64,000 bases of DNA from UBA9300 sp964577305. GTDB lineage: Bacteria; Bacteroidota; Bacteroidia; Bacteroidales; VadinHA17. The DNA lies in the NCBI GenBank assembly GCA_964577305.1, contig CAZNYS010000002.1, forward strand, positions 61,995 through 125,994, written 5' to 3'. The notes below the pieces were generated by a model that worked only from the letters and a program-made list of their open reading frames with translations, was not told the DNA's origin and searched no databases. Shown here in pieces: positions 47,211 to 55,812 of the stretch; within the stretch, counting starts at the first letter, position 1; every line of letters begins with the position of its first letter. The position numbers were made by a program, and so were the translations under genes.

Positions 47211-48740
47211 TCATTCCCACTCTATCGTTGCCGGTGGTTTGGAACTGATATCATATACCACCCTGTTAATGCCTTTCACCCTGTTTATAATTGCATTTGA
47301 AACCTGCCCGAGAAAATCATATGGAAGGTGCGACCAGTCAGCTGTCATACCATCTGTCGAACCTACAGCCCGAAGCACAACAGTATTCTCGTATGTACGC
47401 TCATCACCCATTACACCCACTGACTGAACCGGCAGGAGTATTACTCCTGCCTGCCATACCTTATCATATAATCCTGCCTCCTTCAATCCTTCAATAAATA
47501 TATCATCGGCTTCCTGTGCCATTCTCACCTTTTCCCTGGTTATTGGTCCCAGTATCCTTATGGCCAGTCCCGGTCCGGGGAAGGGATGACGCTTAATGAT
47601 GATATCAGGCATCCCCATTGCGGCACCAACTTTCCTTACTTCATCTTTAAAGAGAAGTTTGAGTGGTTCAACAACTTTAAGGTTCATTAATTCGGGTAAT
47701 CCTCCCACATTATGATGTGACTTTATTGTAGCTGAGGGACCGTTAACTGATACCGACTCTATAACATCAGGATAAATTGTTCCCTGCGCCAGCCACTTCA
47801 CATCTTTAACTTTTGCTGCTTCCTTCTCGAACACTTCAATAAAGACCCTCCCTATAATCTTTCGCTTTTTCTCGGGGTCACTCTCCCCTTCCAGCTGATC
47901 CAGGAAAGCATCACTTGCATTAACAGCTTTAACATTCAATCCCAATCCATTATATGAATCCAGTACTTTCGTGATCTCATTTTTCCGTAGCAGTCCGTTA
48001 TCCACAAATATACAGGTGAGGTTTTCTCCTATTGCTTTATTAAGCAGATATGCAGCAACTGATGAATCAACTCCTCCGCTCAAACCGAGGACGACCTTGT
48101 CATTACCGAGTGTATTTCTGAGATCCTTTATTGTTGATTCAACAAAAGAATCAGGCGTCCATGTTTGTTTACATCCACAGATATCGACCACAAAATTCGC
48201 AAGGATCTGTTTCCCCTGCACTGTATGGTATACTTCGGGATGGAATTGTATTCCCCAGGTTTTTTCACCACTTATATGGTAGGCTCCAACACGCACATCA
48301 GCAGTTGAACCTATTACTGTATAATGAGATGGTATTTCCTCAATAGTGTCACCATGCGACATCCATACCTGTGTTCCTGTGTCAATATTTGCAAACAGGG
48401 GATCGGCATTATTCATATATATCATTTTTGCCCTTCCATATTCCCTTGTATTTGAAGCATGTACTCTCCCACCATAATTATGCGCAAGGTGCTGGGCTCC
48501 GTAGCATACCCCCAGAAGGGGCTTTTTGCCTTTTATACTGTCAAGGTCAGGTACAGGAGCTCCTTCATCCCTCACAGAGAAAGGGCTACCCGACAGGATA
48601 ACACCTTTAACACTATCATCAGGTTCAGGAAAATGGATATAAGGATGGATCTCACAATATACATTAAGCTCCCTTACACGTCGGGCAATCAATTGAGTAT
48701 ACTGTGATCCGAAATCAATGATAAAAATCTTTTCCTGCAC
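47211..48740 (-). CDS. guaA: GMP synthase (glutamine-hydrolysing)
   Basis: Makes GMP from XMP. 509 residues. The N-terminal glutamine amidotransferase has Cys79 in 'PLLGVCYGAQHLAHNYGG' and 'QFHPEVYHT' for the His/Glu pair. The ATP-pyrophosphatase domain has 'LGLSGGVDSSVAAYLL' near 220. The C-terminal dimerisation domain has 'RHPFPGPGLAIRILG' and ends 'DISSKPPATIEWE'. Complete. Confidence 0.98.
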   Translation of the reverse strand: MQEKIFIIDFGSQYTQLIARRVRELNVYCEIHPYIHFPEPDDSVKGVILSGSPFSVRDEGAPVPDLDSIKGKKPLLGVCYGAQHLAHNYGGRVHASNTREYGRAKMIYMNNADPLFANIDTGTQVWMSHGDTIEEIPSHYTVIGSTADVRVGAYHISGEKTWGIQFHPEVYHTVQGKQILANFVVDICGCKQTWTPDSFVESTIKDLRNTLGNDKVVLGLSGGVDSSVAAYLLNKAIGENLTCIFVDNGLLRKNEITKVLDSYNGLGLNVKAVNASDAFLDQLEGESDPEKKRKIIGRVFIEVFEKEAAKVKDVKWLAQGTIYPDVIESVSVNGPSATIKSHHNVGGLPELMNLKVVEPLKLLFKDEVRKVGAAMGMPDIIIKRHPFPGPGLAIRILGPITREKVRMAQEADDIFIEGLKEAGLYDKVWQAGVILLPVQSVGVMGDERTYENTVVLRAVGSTDGMTADWSHLPYDFLGQVSNAIINRVKGINRVVYDISSKPPATIEWE

Positions 48741-48802
48741 ACTAATTTTACTTTAAGATTGAGGTGTAAAGATAAATATTCTTTTGTTTGTATTACCGTT
48801 AA

Positions 48803-49714
48803 TTAAACTGGAATTACTGAACCTTCTTCAGCAGCAATTGTCAGGGGAAATACTTTTTTTGCCTCTTCCAGGAGAGGGTTTATATCCTTGTACCTGGCAG
48901 AGAAATGACCTATAATAAGCTTACCCACACCGGCATCATGCGCTGTTCTTGCTGCCTGCTCAGATGTTGAATGACCTGTTTTTGCAGCAAGGTCTTTATT
49001 ATCAGACGAAAAAGTAGCTTCATGATACAGCAGGTCAACCCCACGGACAAACTCGGAAAGGCGTTTAAAATACATTGTATCAGAACAATAGGCAAAAGAT
49101 CTGGGTTTTGGCGGGTCGGTACTTATCTCACCATTAGGGATACATTTACCATCAGCAGTATAGAAATCAGATCCTTTTTTTATTTTATGAATCTCCGAGA
49201 GGGGTATATTATATTTACTTATAGCCTCTTTTAAGATATTACGTTCCCTTTCTTTCTCCCTGAATAGAAAACCGAAAGTAGGCACACGGTGTCTGAGCGG
49301 AAAAGAAATGACTGATATATTTTTATCCTCAAAAATTTTCACAGGCTCTGTTTCCTGCAGGGCAATAAAATCAATATCGAAATTTAAATGAATATCAAAA
49401 TCTGATAAATGGGTATACAAAATATTGCGGAAGGCTTCGGGTGCATAAAGTCTCATTGGAGATTCGCGTCCTGACAGGTTCATAGATGAAAGCAGCCCGT
49501 AAAGGCCGAATACATGATCGCCATGCAGATGACTGATAAATATATTATGTATCCTTCCATACTTTATACTGTATTTTCTGAGTTGCATTTGTGTTCCCTC
49601 GCCGCAATCTATCAAAAAAAAATGCTCATGTGCATTGAGCACATGAGCGGATGGATATCTTTGTGAAGTCGGCAGGGCTGAACTGCTACCCAATATTGTC
49701 AATTCAAAAACCAC
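48803..49714 (-). CDS. rnz: Ribonuclease Z
   Basis: tRNA 3'-end processing nuclease, 303 residues, beta-lactamase fold. 'LTILGSSSALPTSQRYPSAH' at the start, 'FLIDCGEGTQMQLRKY', and the zinc motif 'IFISHLHGDHVFGLYGLLSS' near 60, plus 'LYHEATFSSDNKDLAAKTGH' and 'KLIIGHFSARYKD'. It starts 16 bases after the STAS gene. Confidence 0.96.
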   Translation of the reverse strand: MVFELTILGSSSALPTSQRYPSAHVLNAHEHFFLIDCGEGTQMQLRKYSIKYGRIHNIFISHLHGDHVFGLYGLLSSMNLSGRESPMRLYAPEAFRNILYTHLSDFDIHLNFDIDFIALQETEPVKIFEDKNISVISFPLRHRVPTFGFLFREKERERNILKEAISKYNIPLSEIHKIKKGSDFYTADGKCIPNGEISTDPPKPRSFAYCSDTMYFKRLSEFVRGVDLLYHEATFSSDNKDLAAKTGHSTSEQAARTAHDAGVGKLIIGHFSARYKDINPLLEEAKKVFPLTIAAEEGSVIPV

Positions 49715-49730
49715 CCCTTCGAAAAAGATT

Positions 49731-50078
49731 TTATGATATCATTTTTTCAGCATCCGATACAGTTCTAGTAATATTAAGTACTGTATCGAGCTGAGAAATT
49801 GTTATCAATCTTTCTACAGCATCATTAAGGCCACAGAGTACAAAGGTTCCCCCGGCATTCTTGCACAGCCTGTTAGCCACCAATATTGCACTCAACCCGG
49901 AAGAATCACAATATTCACATTTCCCCAGATCCAGGATAATATTCTTTTCACCCTTCCCGGACACCAGCACCAGCTCTGATTTAAGAGCAGGAGCAACATG
50001 GGTGTCAAGCTTTTCAGTCTGGACCTGGATTAAAGTACTGTTGTTTTTACTTTCGATATTAAAATCCATGACTTTCAA
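49731..50078 (-). CDS. STAS-domain protein
   Basis: 115 residues, anti-anti-sigma/SpoIIAA-like. 'ILDLGKCEYCDSSGLSAILV' includes the switch Ser (about 59). It follows rpsA by 20 bases and precedes rnz by 16 bases. This is the second STAS protein of the window; together with SiaB/SiaC nearby it suggests partner-switch signalling, but no target is visible. Start codon choice is not certain (ATG 50078 or 50069). Confidence 0.93.
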   Translation of the reverse strand: MKVMDFNIESKNNSTLIQVQTEKLDTHVAPALKSELVLVSGKGEKNIILDLGKCEYCDSSGLSAILVANRLCKNAGGTFVLCGLNDAVERLITISQLDTVLNITRTVSDAEKMIS

Positions 50079-50098
50079 ATTTATTAGCTCTAATTTAA

Positions 50099-52240
50099 CT
50101 AATTTTTCTCAGATTTGGAAGATTTGTTCTCTTTTTCTTCCATTTCTTCCTTAAGTGCGGCAAGATCAGTTATATCCCCGAGGGTTGTTTTTTCAAGGTT
50201 CGATTTTATCTTTTTAGTTGCCCTCCTGGTGACTGCTGCTTCACTCTTCCTGGTTCCTTTTTCTGAGGTCCTCTTCTCGTCTTCAAAAATCCTGCTGTGT
50301 GACAGTATTATTTTCTTTGCACTTTTATTAAACTCAATTACCTTGAATGCAAGTTTTTCATCAACCTTGCCGCTTGTACCATCTTCTTTAACAAGATGCT
50401 TGGGTGTTACAAATCCTTCTACACCATAAGGTAAGGCAACAACAGCTCCTTTATCGAATACGTCCACTATTGTTCCCTCATGTATTGTATCAACTTCAAA
50501 TACCTCCTCGAACACATCCCAGGGATTTTCTTCAAGCTGCTTATGCCCAAGGCTCAGCCTTCTGTTTTCCTTATCTATTTCCAGTACCACCACTTCAATC
50601 TCAGAGTCTATAGAGGTAAATTCAGCAGGGTGCTTTATTTTCTTTGTCCATGAGAGATCAGATATATGTATAAGACCGTCAACTCCTTCTTCTATTTCAA
50701 CAAAAACACCGAAATTGGTGAAGTTGCGTACTTTTGCTTTATGCTTGCTCCCAACAGCATATTTTTCTTCTATCTCCTTCCATGGATCAGGCTTCAGTTG
50801 TTTAATGCCGAGCGACATTTTTCGCTGCTCACGGTCCAGTGTCAGGATGACAGCTTCAACCTCATCACCTACATTCATAAACTCTTGTGCACTTCTCAGG
50901 TGTTGTGACCATGACATTTCAGACACGTGGATCAGGCCTTCAACACCAGGGGCTATTTCAACAAAGGCCCCGTAATCGGCCATAACAACCACCTTACCCT
51001 TGACCTTATCACCTATCTTGATATTCTCATCAAGCGAATCCCATGGATGCTCGGTAAGTTGTTTCAGGCCAAGAGCTATCCTTTTCTTGTCATCATCAAA
51101 GTCGAGGATAACAACATTAAGTTTTTCATCCAACTGAACAATCTCTTCAGGATGATTTACCCTGCCCCATGACAGGTCAGTTATGTGAATCAGTCCATCT
51201 ACACCTCCCAGATCAATAAATACACCATAGGAGGTAATATTCTTGACCGTTCCTTCCAGCACCTGACCTTTTTCCAGTTTAGCAATGATCTCTTTTTTCT
51301 GCGATTCAAGCTCAGCTTCAATTAATGCCTTATGGGACACAACAACATTCTTGAATTCGTGGTTTATTTTAACAACCTTGAATTCCATTGTCTTTCCAAC
51401 GTATACATCATAATCCCTGATAGGCTTAACATCTATCTGTGAACCCGGCAGGAATGCCTCTATACCGAATACATCCACTATCATACCACCCTTGGTACGG
51501 CATTTAATATAACCATTTATAATTTCGTCCTTTTCCAGGGCTTCATTAACCCTGTCCCATGATTTCAGTGCCCTGGCTCTCTTGTGTGATAATACCAGCT
51601 GCCCCTTTTTATCCTCCTGGCTCTCAACATATACTTCAACCTTGTCCCCAACTTTCATATTAGGGTTATAACGGAACTCGTTAAGGCTGATTACTCCTTC
51701 GGATTTAAAGCCAATATTTATTACGACTTCACGATTGTTCATCGAGATAACGGTACCCTCTACGACCTCATCTTCAGCTATGGTGGAAAGAGTTTTGTCG
51801 TACATCTCTTCATACTCTTTCTGCCTGGGTGATTGTTTCGTTTCTTCCTTCTCAAAAGCATCCCAGTCAAATTCCTTAACCTCCTCCGTTTCCTTCTTAA
51901 TAACAGATTTCTCATCTTTCCCTTTTCCCTTGTCTTCTGGAGTTTTAGCTTTCTCCTCTTTCACCTTCACCTCAGCCTTCTCTTCTTCTTTCTCCGCCTT
52001 TGGAGCTTCTTCTACTGTTTCCTTTTCTACTTCGGTTTCAGCTTTCTTCTCCTCAGCCTCAGCCTCAGCCTCAGCCTTCTCTTCTTCTTTCTCCGCCTTT
52101 GGAGCTTCTTCTACTGTTTCCTTTTCTACTTCGGTTTCAGCTTTCTTCTCCTCAGCCTCAGCCTCAGCCTTAGCCTTTACTTCTTCCTCTTTCCCCTCTA
52201 CGTTCACGTCGTTTGTTAATTTCTTTTCTTCTTCAGTCAT
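50099..52240 (-). CDS. rpsA: 30S ribosomal protein S1 with long KE-rich N-terminus
   Basis: 713 residues. Six S1 domains are visible from about residue 160, for example 'GTVKNITSYGVFIDLGGVDG' and 'AKVRNFTNFGVFVEIEEGVD'. They bind mRNA on the 30S subunit. The first 145 residues are Lys/Glu/Ala-rich and contain an almost perfect duplication of 33 residues (99 bp; units 'EEKKAETEVEKETVEEAPKA' and 'EKEEEKAEAEAEA'). The Ser/Glu-rich tail ends 'SSKSEKN'. A second, antisense open frame over this region is only a mirror of the low-complexity composition. Confidence 0.96.
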   Translation of the reverse strand: MTEEEKKLTNDVNVEGKEEEVKAKAEAEAEEKKAETEVEKETVEEAPKAEKEEEKAEAEAEAEEKKAETEVEKETVEEAPKAEKEEEKAEVKVKEEKAKTPEDKGKGKDEKSVIKKETEEVKEFDWDAFEKEETKQSPRQKEYEEMYDKTLSTIAEDEVVEGTVISMNNREVVINIGFKSEGVISLNEFRYNPNMKVGDKVEVYVESQEDKKGQLVLSHKRARALKSWDRVNEALEKDEIINGYIKCRTKGGMIVDVFGIEAFLPGSQIDVKPIRDYDVYVGKTMEFKVVKINHEFKNVVVSHKALIEAELESQKKEIIAKLEKGQVLEGTVKNITSYGVFIDLGGVDGLIHITDLSWGRVNHPEEIVQLDEKLNVVILDFDDDKKRIALGLKQLTEHPWDSLDENIKIGDKVKGKVVVMADYGAFVEIAPGVEGLIHVSEMSWSQHLRSAQEFMNVGDEVEAVILTLDREQRKMSLGIKQLKPDPWKEIEEKYAVGSKHKAKVRNFTNFGVFVEIEEGVDGLIHISDLSWTKKIKHPAEFTSIDSEIEVVVLEIDKENRRLSLGHKQLEENPWDVFEEVFEVDTIHEGTIVDVFDKGAVVALPYGVEGFVTPKHLVKEDGTSGKVDEKLAFKVIEFNKSAKKIILSHSRIFEDEKRTSEKGTRKSEAAVTRRATKKIKSNLEKTTLGDITDLAALKEEMEEKENKSSKSEKN
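51971..52168 (-). repeat. 99-bp tandem duplication inside rpsA
   Basis: Two nearly identical copies, 51971-52069 and 52070-52168, in frame (33 codons each), encode the KE-rich region. It includes runs of CCTCAG (Glu-Ala) hexamers that can slip. Confidence 0.85.
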
Positions 52241-52300
52241 GATTTAATTAAATAAACTAATAATTAATAAGTTAGACATTATTTTGGATAAAATTGGATG

Positions 52301-52308
52301 CAAAAATA
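52301..52308 (-). promoter_or_regulatory. Promoter -7 element (TAnnTTTG) for rpsA
   Basis: TATTTTTG on the minus strand, about 60 bases upstream of the rpsA start. No well-spaced -33 element. Confidence 0.35.
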
Positions 52309-52403
52309 CTGAAACCATCTCAAATCTCCTAATCCACGGCAATATTTATTGCATACAAAGCAATGATTTTTAAGCCCTAAGATTTCCTCCGGTAATCTTA
52401 ACC

Positions 52404-52465
52404 TCAGCCTTAGCCTTAGCCTTAATGCGTCCACCGAAGCTTAAGCGAAGGTGGAGCCTCAGCCT
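52404..52465. repeat. AGCCTY hexamers flanking a hyphenated palindrome
   Basis: The intergenic stretch (52241-52541, 301 bases, no other gene) holds AGCCTY hexamers (52405-52424 and 52455-52465) either side of an imperfect palindrome at 52430-52455: TCCACC-GAA-GCTTAAGC-GAA-GGTGGA, where the GAA/GAA pair is the only mismatch. The hexamers resemble those in the 5' part of rpsA. The palindrome may be a dispersed repeat or a hairpin. Confidence 0.6.
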
Positions 52466-52509
52466 TTTGAATATTCCATTATTCCATTCATCCAGTATTC
52501 AATATTTCC

Positions 52510-52517
52510 TATCTTTG
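52510..52517 (+). promoter_or_regulatory. Promoter -7 element (TAnnTTTG) for the sugar-nucleotide operon
   Basis: TATCTTTG is an exact -7 match 25 bases before ATG 52542. It lies within the longer open frame that begins at 52425 and excludes that start. Confidence 0.5.
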
Positions 52518-52541
52518 CTCCTGCCACTTAATACTATATTT

Positions 52542-53480
52542 ATGAAACGTATTCTAGTCACCGGGGGTGCAGGTTTCATAGGTTCCCACCTTTGTGAAAG
52601 CCTGTTGAATGAAGGAAGCGAGATAATATGTGCAGATAATTTCTTCACCGGCGCAAAAGAGAATATATCACATCTTCTTTCACATCCTTTTTTCGAACTT
52701 ATAAGGCACGATATCACTATGCCCCTATACGCAGAAGTAGATGAGGTATATAACCTTGCATGTCCGGCCTCCCCCATTCATTACCAGTATAATGCTATAA
52801 AGACCATTAAAACATCAGTGATGGGATCGATAAATATGCTTGGCCTGGCAAAACGTACCGGTGCAAAAATACTGCAGGCATCATCAAGCGAGGTCTACGG
52901 TAATCCGGAGGTTCATCCTCAGCCCGAAGGATACTGGGGTAATGTTAATGTCCTCGGGCCACGTTCTTGCTATGACGAGGGAAAAAGATGTGCCGAAACA
53001 TTATTCATGAATTATTATCTTCAGAATAATGTAAAAATTAAAATTGCCAGGATATTTAATACATACGGACCGAGGATGATGATGAACGATGGCAGGGTAG
53101 TTTCAAATTTTATAATCCAGTCACTCCGTAACCAAGATATAACGATATATGGTGATGGAAGGCAAACCAGAAGTTTTCAGTATATTGATGACCTTATTGA
53201 TGCCCTTAAAGCATTTATGCTGACTGAAGACTCATTTACCGGACCGCTAAACCTGGGAAACGACGAAGAGATCTCAATAAATGAAATGGCAGAACTGATA
53301 ATAAAAATGACAGGATCCAAATCAGGTATTATTTTCAGGCCATTACCACAGGACGATCCAATGCAGAGAAAGCCTGATATAAGCCTGGCAAAGAAGAAGC
53401 TTAAATGGGAACCAACCTATAATCTCGAGGAAGGATTATCGAAAACTATTGATTATTTTAAAGAAAAATTAAAGACATGA
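52542..53480 (+). CDS. UDP-glucuronate decarboxylase-like SDR epimerase/dehydratase
   Basis: 312 residues from ATG 52542, an extended SDR enzyme. The NAD loop 'VTGGAGFIGSHLCESLL' is at 7-23 and the catalytic Tyr144-x3-Lys148 in 'RSCYDEGKRC'. 'YNLACPASPIHYQYNAIKTI', 'KILQASSSEVYGNPEVHPQP' and 'IARIFNTYGPRMMMNDGRVV' match UXS (UDP-glucuronate decarboxylase), which makes UDP-xylose. It overlaps rfbA by four bases (ATGA) as the first gene of the operon. Confidence 0.92.
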   Translation: MKRILVTGGAGFIGSHLCESLLNEGSEIICADNFFTGAKENISHLLSHPFFELIRHDITMPLYAEVDEVYNLACPASPIHYQYNAIKTIKTSVMGSINMLGLAKRTGAKILQASSSEVYGNPEVHPQPEGYWGNVNVLGPRSCYDEGKRCAETLFMNYYLQNNVKIKIARIFNTYGPRMMMNDGRVVSNFIIQSLRNQDITIYGDGRQTRSFQYIDDLIDALKAFMLTEDSFTGPLNLGNDEEISINEMAELIIKMTGSKSGIIFRPLPQDDPMQRKPDISLAKKKLKWEPTYNLEEGLSKTIDYFKEKLKT

Positions 53481-54373
53481 AAGGTATAATTCTGGCTGGG
53501 GGAGCCGGTACAAGGCTGCATCCTGCTACAAAAACTATTTCAAAACAGATATTGCCGATATACGACAAACCAATGATATATTATCCCCTTTCTGTCCTGA
53601 TGCTTGCAGGTATAAGGGATATACTTGTTATCAGCACACCACGTGATATCGTACTTTTTGAAGACCTACTGGGCGATGGTTCTCAGATAGGCCTCAGGTT
53701 CAGTTATGAAGTACAGCCATCACCGGGAGGACTGGCACAGGCTTTTATCATTGGTGAAAAATTCATAGGCAATGATAACGTTTGTATGATACTCGGGGAT
53801 AATATTTTCTACGGGCAAGGCCTTGGCCAGATCCTGATGGATACAGCCAAACTGAAAGACGGAGCATGTGTGTTTGGTTACTTTGTAACTGATCCCGAGC
53901 GATACGGAGTGGTTGAATTCGATAATTCCGGTAACGTGCTTAGTATAGAGGAAAAACCTGCTAAACCAAAATCCAATTATGCAGTTACAGGATTGTATTT
54001 CTACGATAATACTGTTGTAAAAAAAGCTAAAAAGCTTAAACCATCAAAGCGTGGAGAGCTCGAAATAACTGACCTTAATAAGTTATACCTTGAAGAAGGT
54101 AATTTGAAAGTTGAGTTGATGGGCAGAGGCATGGCATGGCTTGATACAGGCACTCATGAAAGCATGCTGCAGGCTTCCAACTTTGTTGCCACACTGGAAC
54201 AACGCCAGGGATTAAAAGCATCATGCATAGAAGAAATAGCTTATATAAGAGGATTCATCGACAGGAAACAATTGCTTGTCCTGGCAAAAAAATTAGGAAA
54301 AAGCCAGTATGGCAGATATCTCAGGAATATTGCCACTGAAAAATTTATTACTCTTAGTGAGGTAATAAAATAA
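53477..54373 (+). CDS. rfbA: Glucose-1-phosphate thymidylyltransferase
   Basis: Makes dTDP-glucose from glucose 1-phosphate and dTTP. 298 residues with 'GIILAGGAGTRLHPATKTIS', 'PIYDKPMIYYPLSVLMLAGI', 'ILGDNIFYGQGLGQIL', 'VFGYFVTDPERYGVVEFD' and 'AWLDTGTHESMLQASNFV'. All expected RfbA motifs are present. It overlaps the UXS-like gene by four bases, and rfbC follows 8 bases later. Confidence 0.97.
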   Translation: MKGIILAGGAGTRLHPATKTISKQILPIYDKPMIYYPLSVLMLAGIRDILVISTPRDIVLFEDLLGDGSQIGLRFSYEVQPSPGGLAQAFIIGEKFIGNDNVCMILGDNIFYGQGLGQILMDTAKLKDGACVFGYFVTDPERYGVVEFDNSGNVLSIEEKPAKPKSNYAVTGLYFYDNTVVKKAKKLKPSKRGELEITDLNKLYLEEGNLKVELMGRGMAWLDTGTHESMLQASNFVATLEQRQGLKASCIEEIAYIRGFIDRKQLLVLAKKLGKSQYGRYLRNIATEKFITLSEVIK

Positions 54374-54381
54374 CAGTGAAT

Positions 54382-54942
54382 ATGAAGATTATAGAAACTG
54401 AATTCAGTGGCCTGTATATAATTGAACCTAAAATATTTACCGATAACAGGGGCTACTTTTTCGAAAGCTATAACCAGAAGCAACTGAAGGAAAATAAACT
54501 GGTTTTCAAATCATTGCAGGATAATGAATCATTTTCATCGGGGAACGTGATAAGGGGCCTTCACTATCAGTTAAATCCAATGGCACAGGCTAAACTTATA
54601 AGGGTGATAAAAGGCCGTATAAGGGACATCGCCCTTGATATGAGGATAGGATCCCCAACTTATGGCAGGTGGAAGGCAGTGGATCTTGATTCCGAATTTA
54701 AACACCAGCTGTTTATCCCCAGAGGGTTTGCTCATGGCCTTTCAGTATTGAGCCCTGAAGCTATTATTCTATATAAATGCGATAACTTTTACAGCCCTGA
54801 ACATGAAAGAGGTATAGCTTTCGATGATCCCTCACTGGCAATAGAATGGGGTATTGATCCTGCCCTGGCAATGATAAGTGAAAAAGACAGGAATAACCCC
54901 AACTTTTCCGAAGCCGAAAATAATTTCGAATATATGCTATGA
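54382..54942 (+). CDS. rfbC: dTDP-4-dehydrorhamnose 3,5-epimerase
   Basis: Cupin-fold epimerase of the dTDP-L-rhamnose pathway, 186 residues. 'FTDNRGYFFESYNQKQLKEN', 'SSGNVIRGLHYQLNPMAQAK' (catalytic His), 'FIPRGFAHGLSVLSPEAIIL' and 'YSPEHERGIAFDDPSLAIEW' are typical. ATG 54382 is preferred over a GTG two codons upstream. Its stop overlaps rfbD by four bases. Confidence 0.96.
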   Translation: MKIIETEFSGLYIIEPKIFTDNRGYFFESYNQKQLKENKLVFKSLQDNESFSSGNVIRGLHYQLNPMAQAKLIRVIKGRIRDIALDMRIGSPTYGRWKAVDLDSEFKHQLFIPRGFAHGLSVLSPEAIILYKCDNFYSPEHERGIAFDDPSLAIEWGIDPALAMISEKDRNNPNFSEAENNFEYML

Positions 54943-55811
54943 AAAGAATTCTGGTTACAGGAGCTCATGGACAACTTGGCAGGGAGATCCATGCACAAAA
55001 AGAGATATTACAGGGGACAGAATTCTATTTTATGGATATTGATGAACTGGATATAACAAACAGAAGGGAGGTTGAAAGAACAATAACCAAAATAAAACCT
55101 TCGTACCTGGTTAACTGTGCAGCCTTTACTGCTGTTGACAAAGCTGAGAAAGATGCTGAGAACGCTTATGAAGTTAATGCATCGGCTGTTGAAAATATAG
55201 TAAAAACCGCCCGCAATGTGCCCGGAATGAAACTGGTACATATCTCAACCGACTTCGTTTTTGATGGTAAAAGCAGATCACCTTATTATGAAAATGCAAA
55301 GCCTGCAGCACAATCTGTGTATGGTAAAAGCAAACAGAAAGGCGAAGAATATGCACTCTCCTACCCTTTCGCAATGATTATACGAACCTCATGGCTGTAC
55401 TCAGAATATGGGGGTAATTTTGTAAAAACAATTTTAAGACTGGCGTCTGAAAGGGATGAAATCAATGTTGTTGATGACCAGACTGGCACACCTACATGGG
55501 CAGCTGACCTTGCATCAGCTGTCCTGGATATCGTTGAACAAACAATAAATGATGATAAGAAATTTCTTGCCGGAATATACCATTACAGCAATGGAGGGCA
55601 ATGCAGCTGGTATGAATTTGCCAGTGAGATAAAAAGGATAAAAGGACTCGATATAAAAATAAATCCTGTAAGTACCGCTGAATTTCCCTTACCGGCAAAG
55701 CGACCCGCTTATTCAGTGCTCGGTCTTGATAAAATAAAAAATACTTATAATATTAAGATCCCTTCCTGGCAGGATAGCCTGGAAAATTGTTTAAAAAGAA
55801 TAAATCAATAA
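54939..55811 (+). CDS. rfbD: dTDP-4-dehydrorhamnose reductase
   Basis: Last step of dTDP-L-rhamnose synthesis, 290 residues. Rossmann 'ILVTGAHGQLGREIHAQKEI', 'VNCAAFTAVDKAEKDAENAY', 'VHISTDFVFDGKSRSPYYEN' and the catalytic Tyr-x3-Lys in 'SVYGKSKQKGEEYALSYPFA'. C-terminal 'AEFPLPAKRPAYSVLGLDKI' matches RfbD. It overlaps rfbC by four bases and is followed one base later by the phosphosugar mutase. Confidence 0.97.
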   Translation: MKRILVTGAHGQLGREIHAQKEILQGTEFYFMDIDELDITNRREVERTITKIKPSYLVNCAAFTAVDKAEKDAENAYEVNASAVENIVKTARNVPGMKLVHISTDFVFDGKSRSPYYENAKPAAQSVYGKSKQKGEEYALSYPFAMIIRTSWLYSEYGGNFVKTILRLASERDEINVVDDQTGTPTWAADLASAVLDIVEQTINDDKKFLAGIYHYSNGGQCSWYEFASEIKRIKGLDIKINPVSTAEFPLPAKRPAYSVLGLDKIKNTYNIKIPSWQDSLENCLKRINQ

Positions 55812-55812
55812 G

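Noticed and set aside
51735..52247. Long plus-strand open frame rich in Ser/Phe over the rpsA head
   Set aside because: It is the mirror of the repetitive KE-rich coding strand and has no start context or family match.
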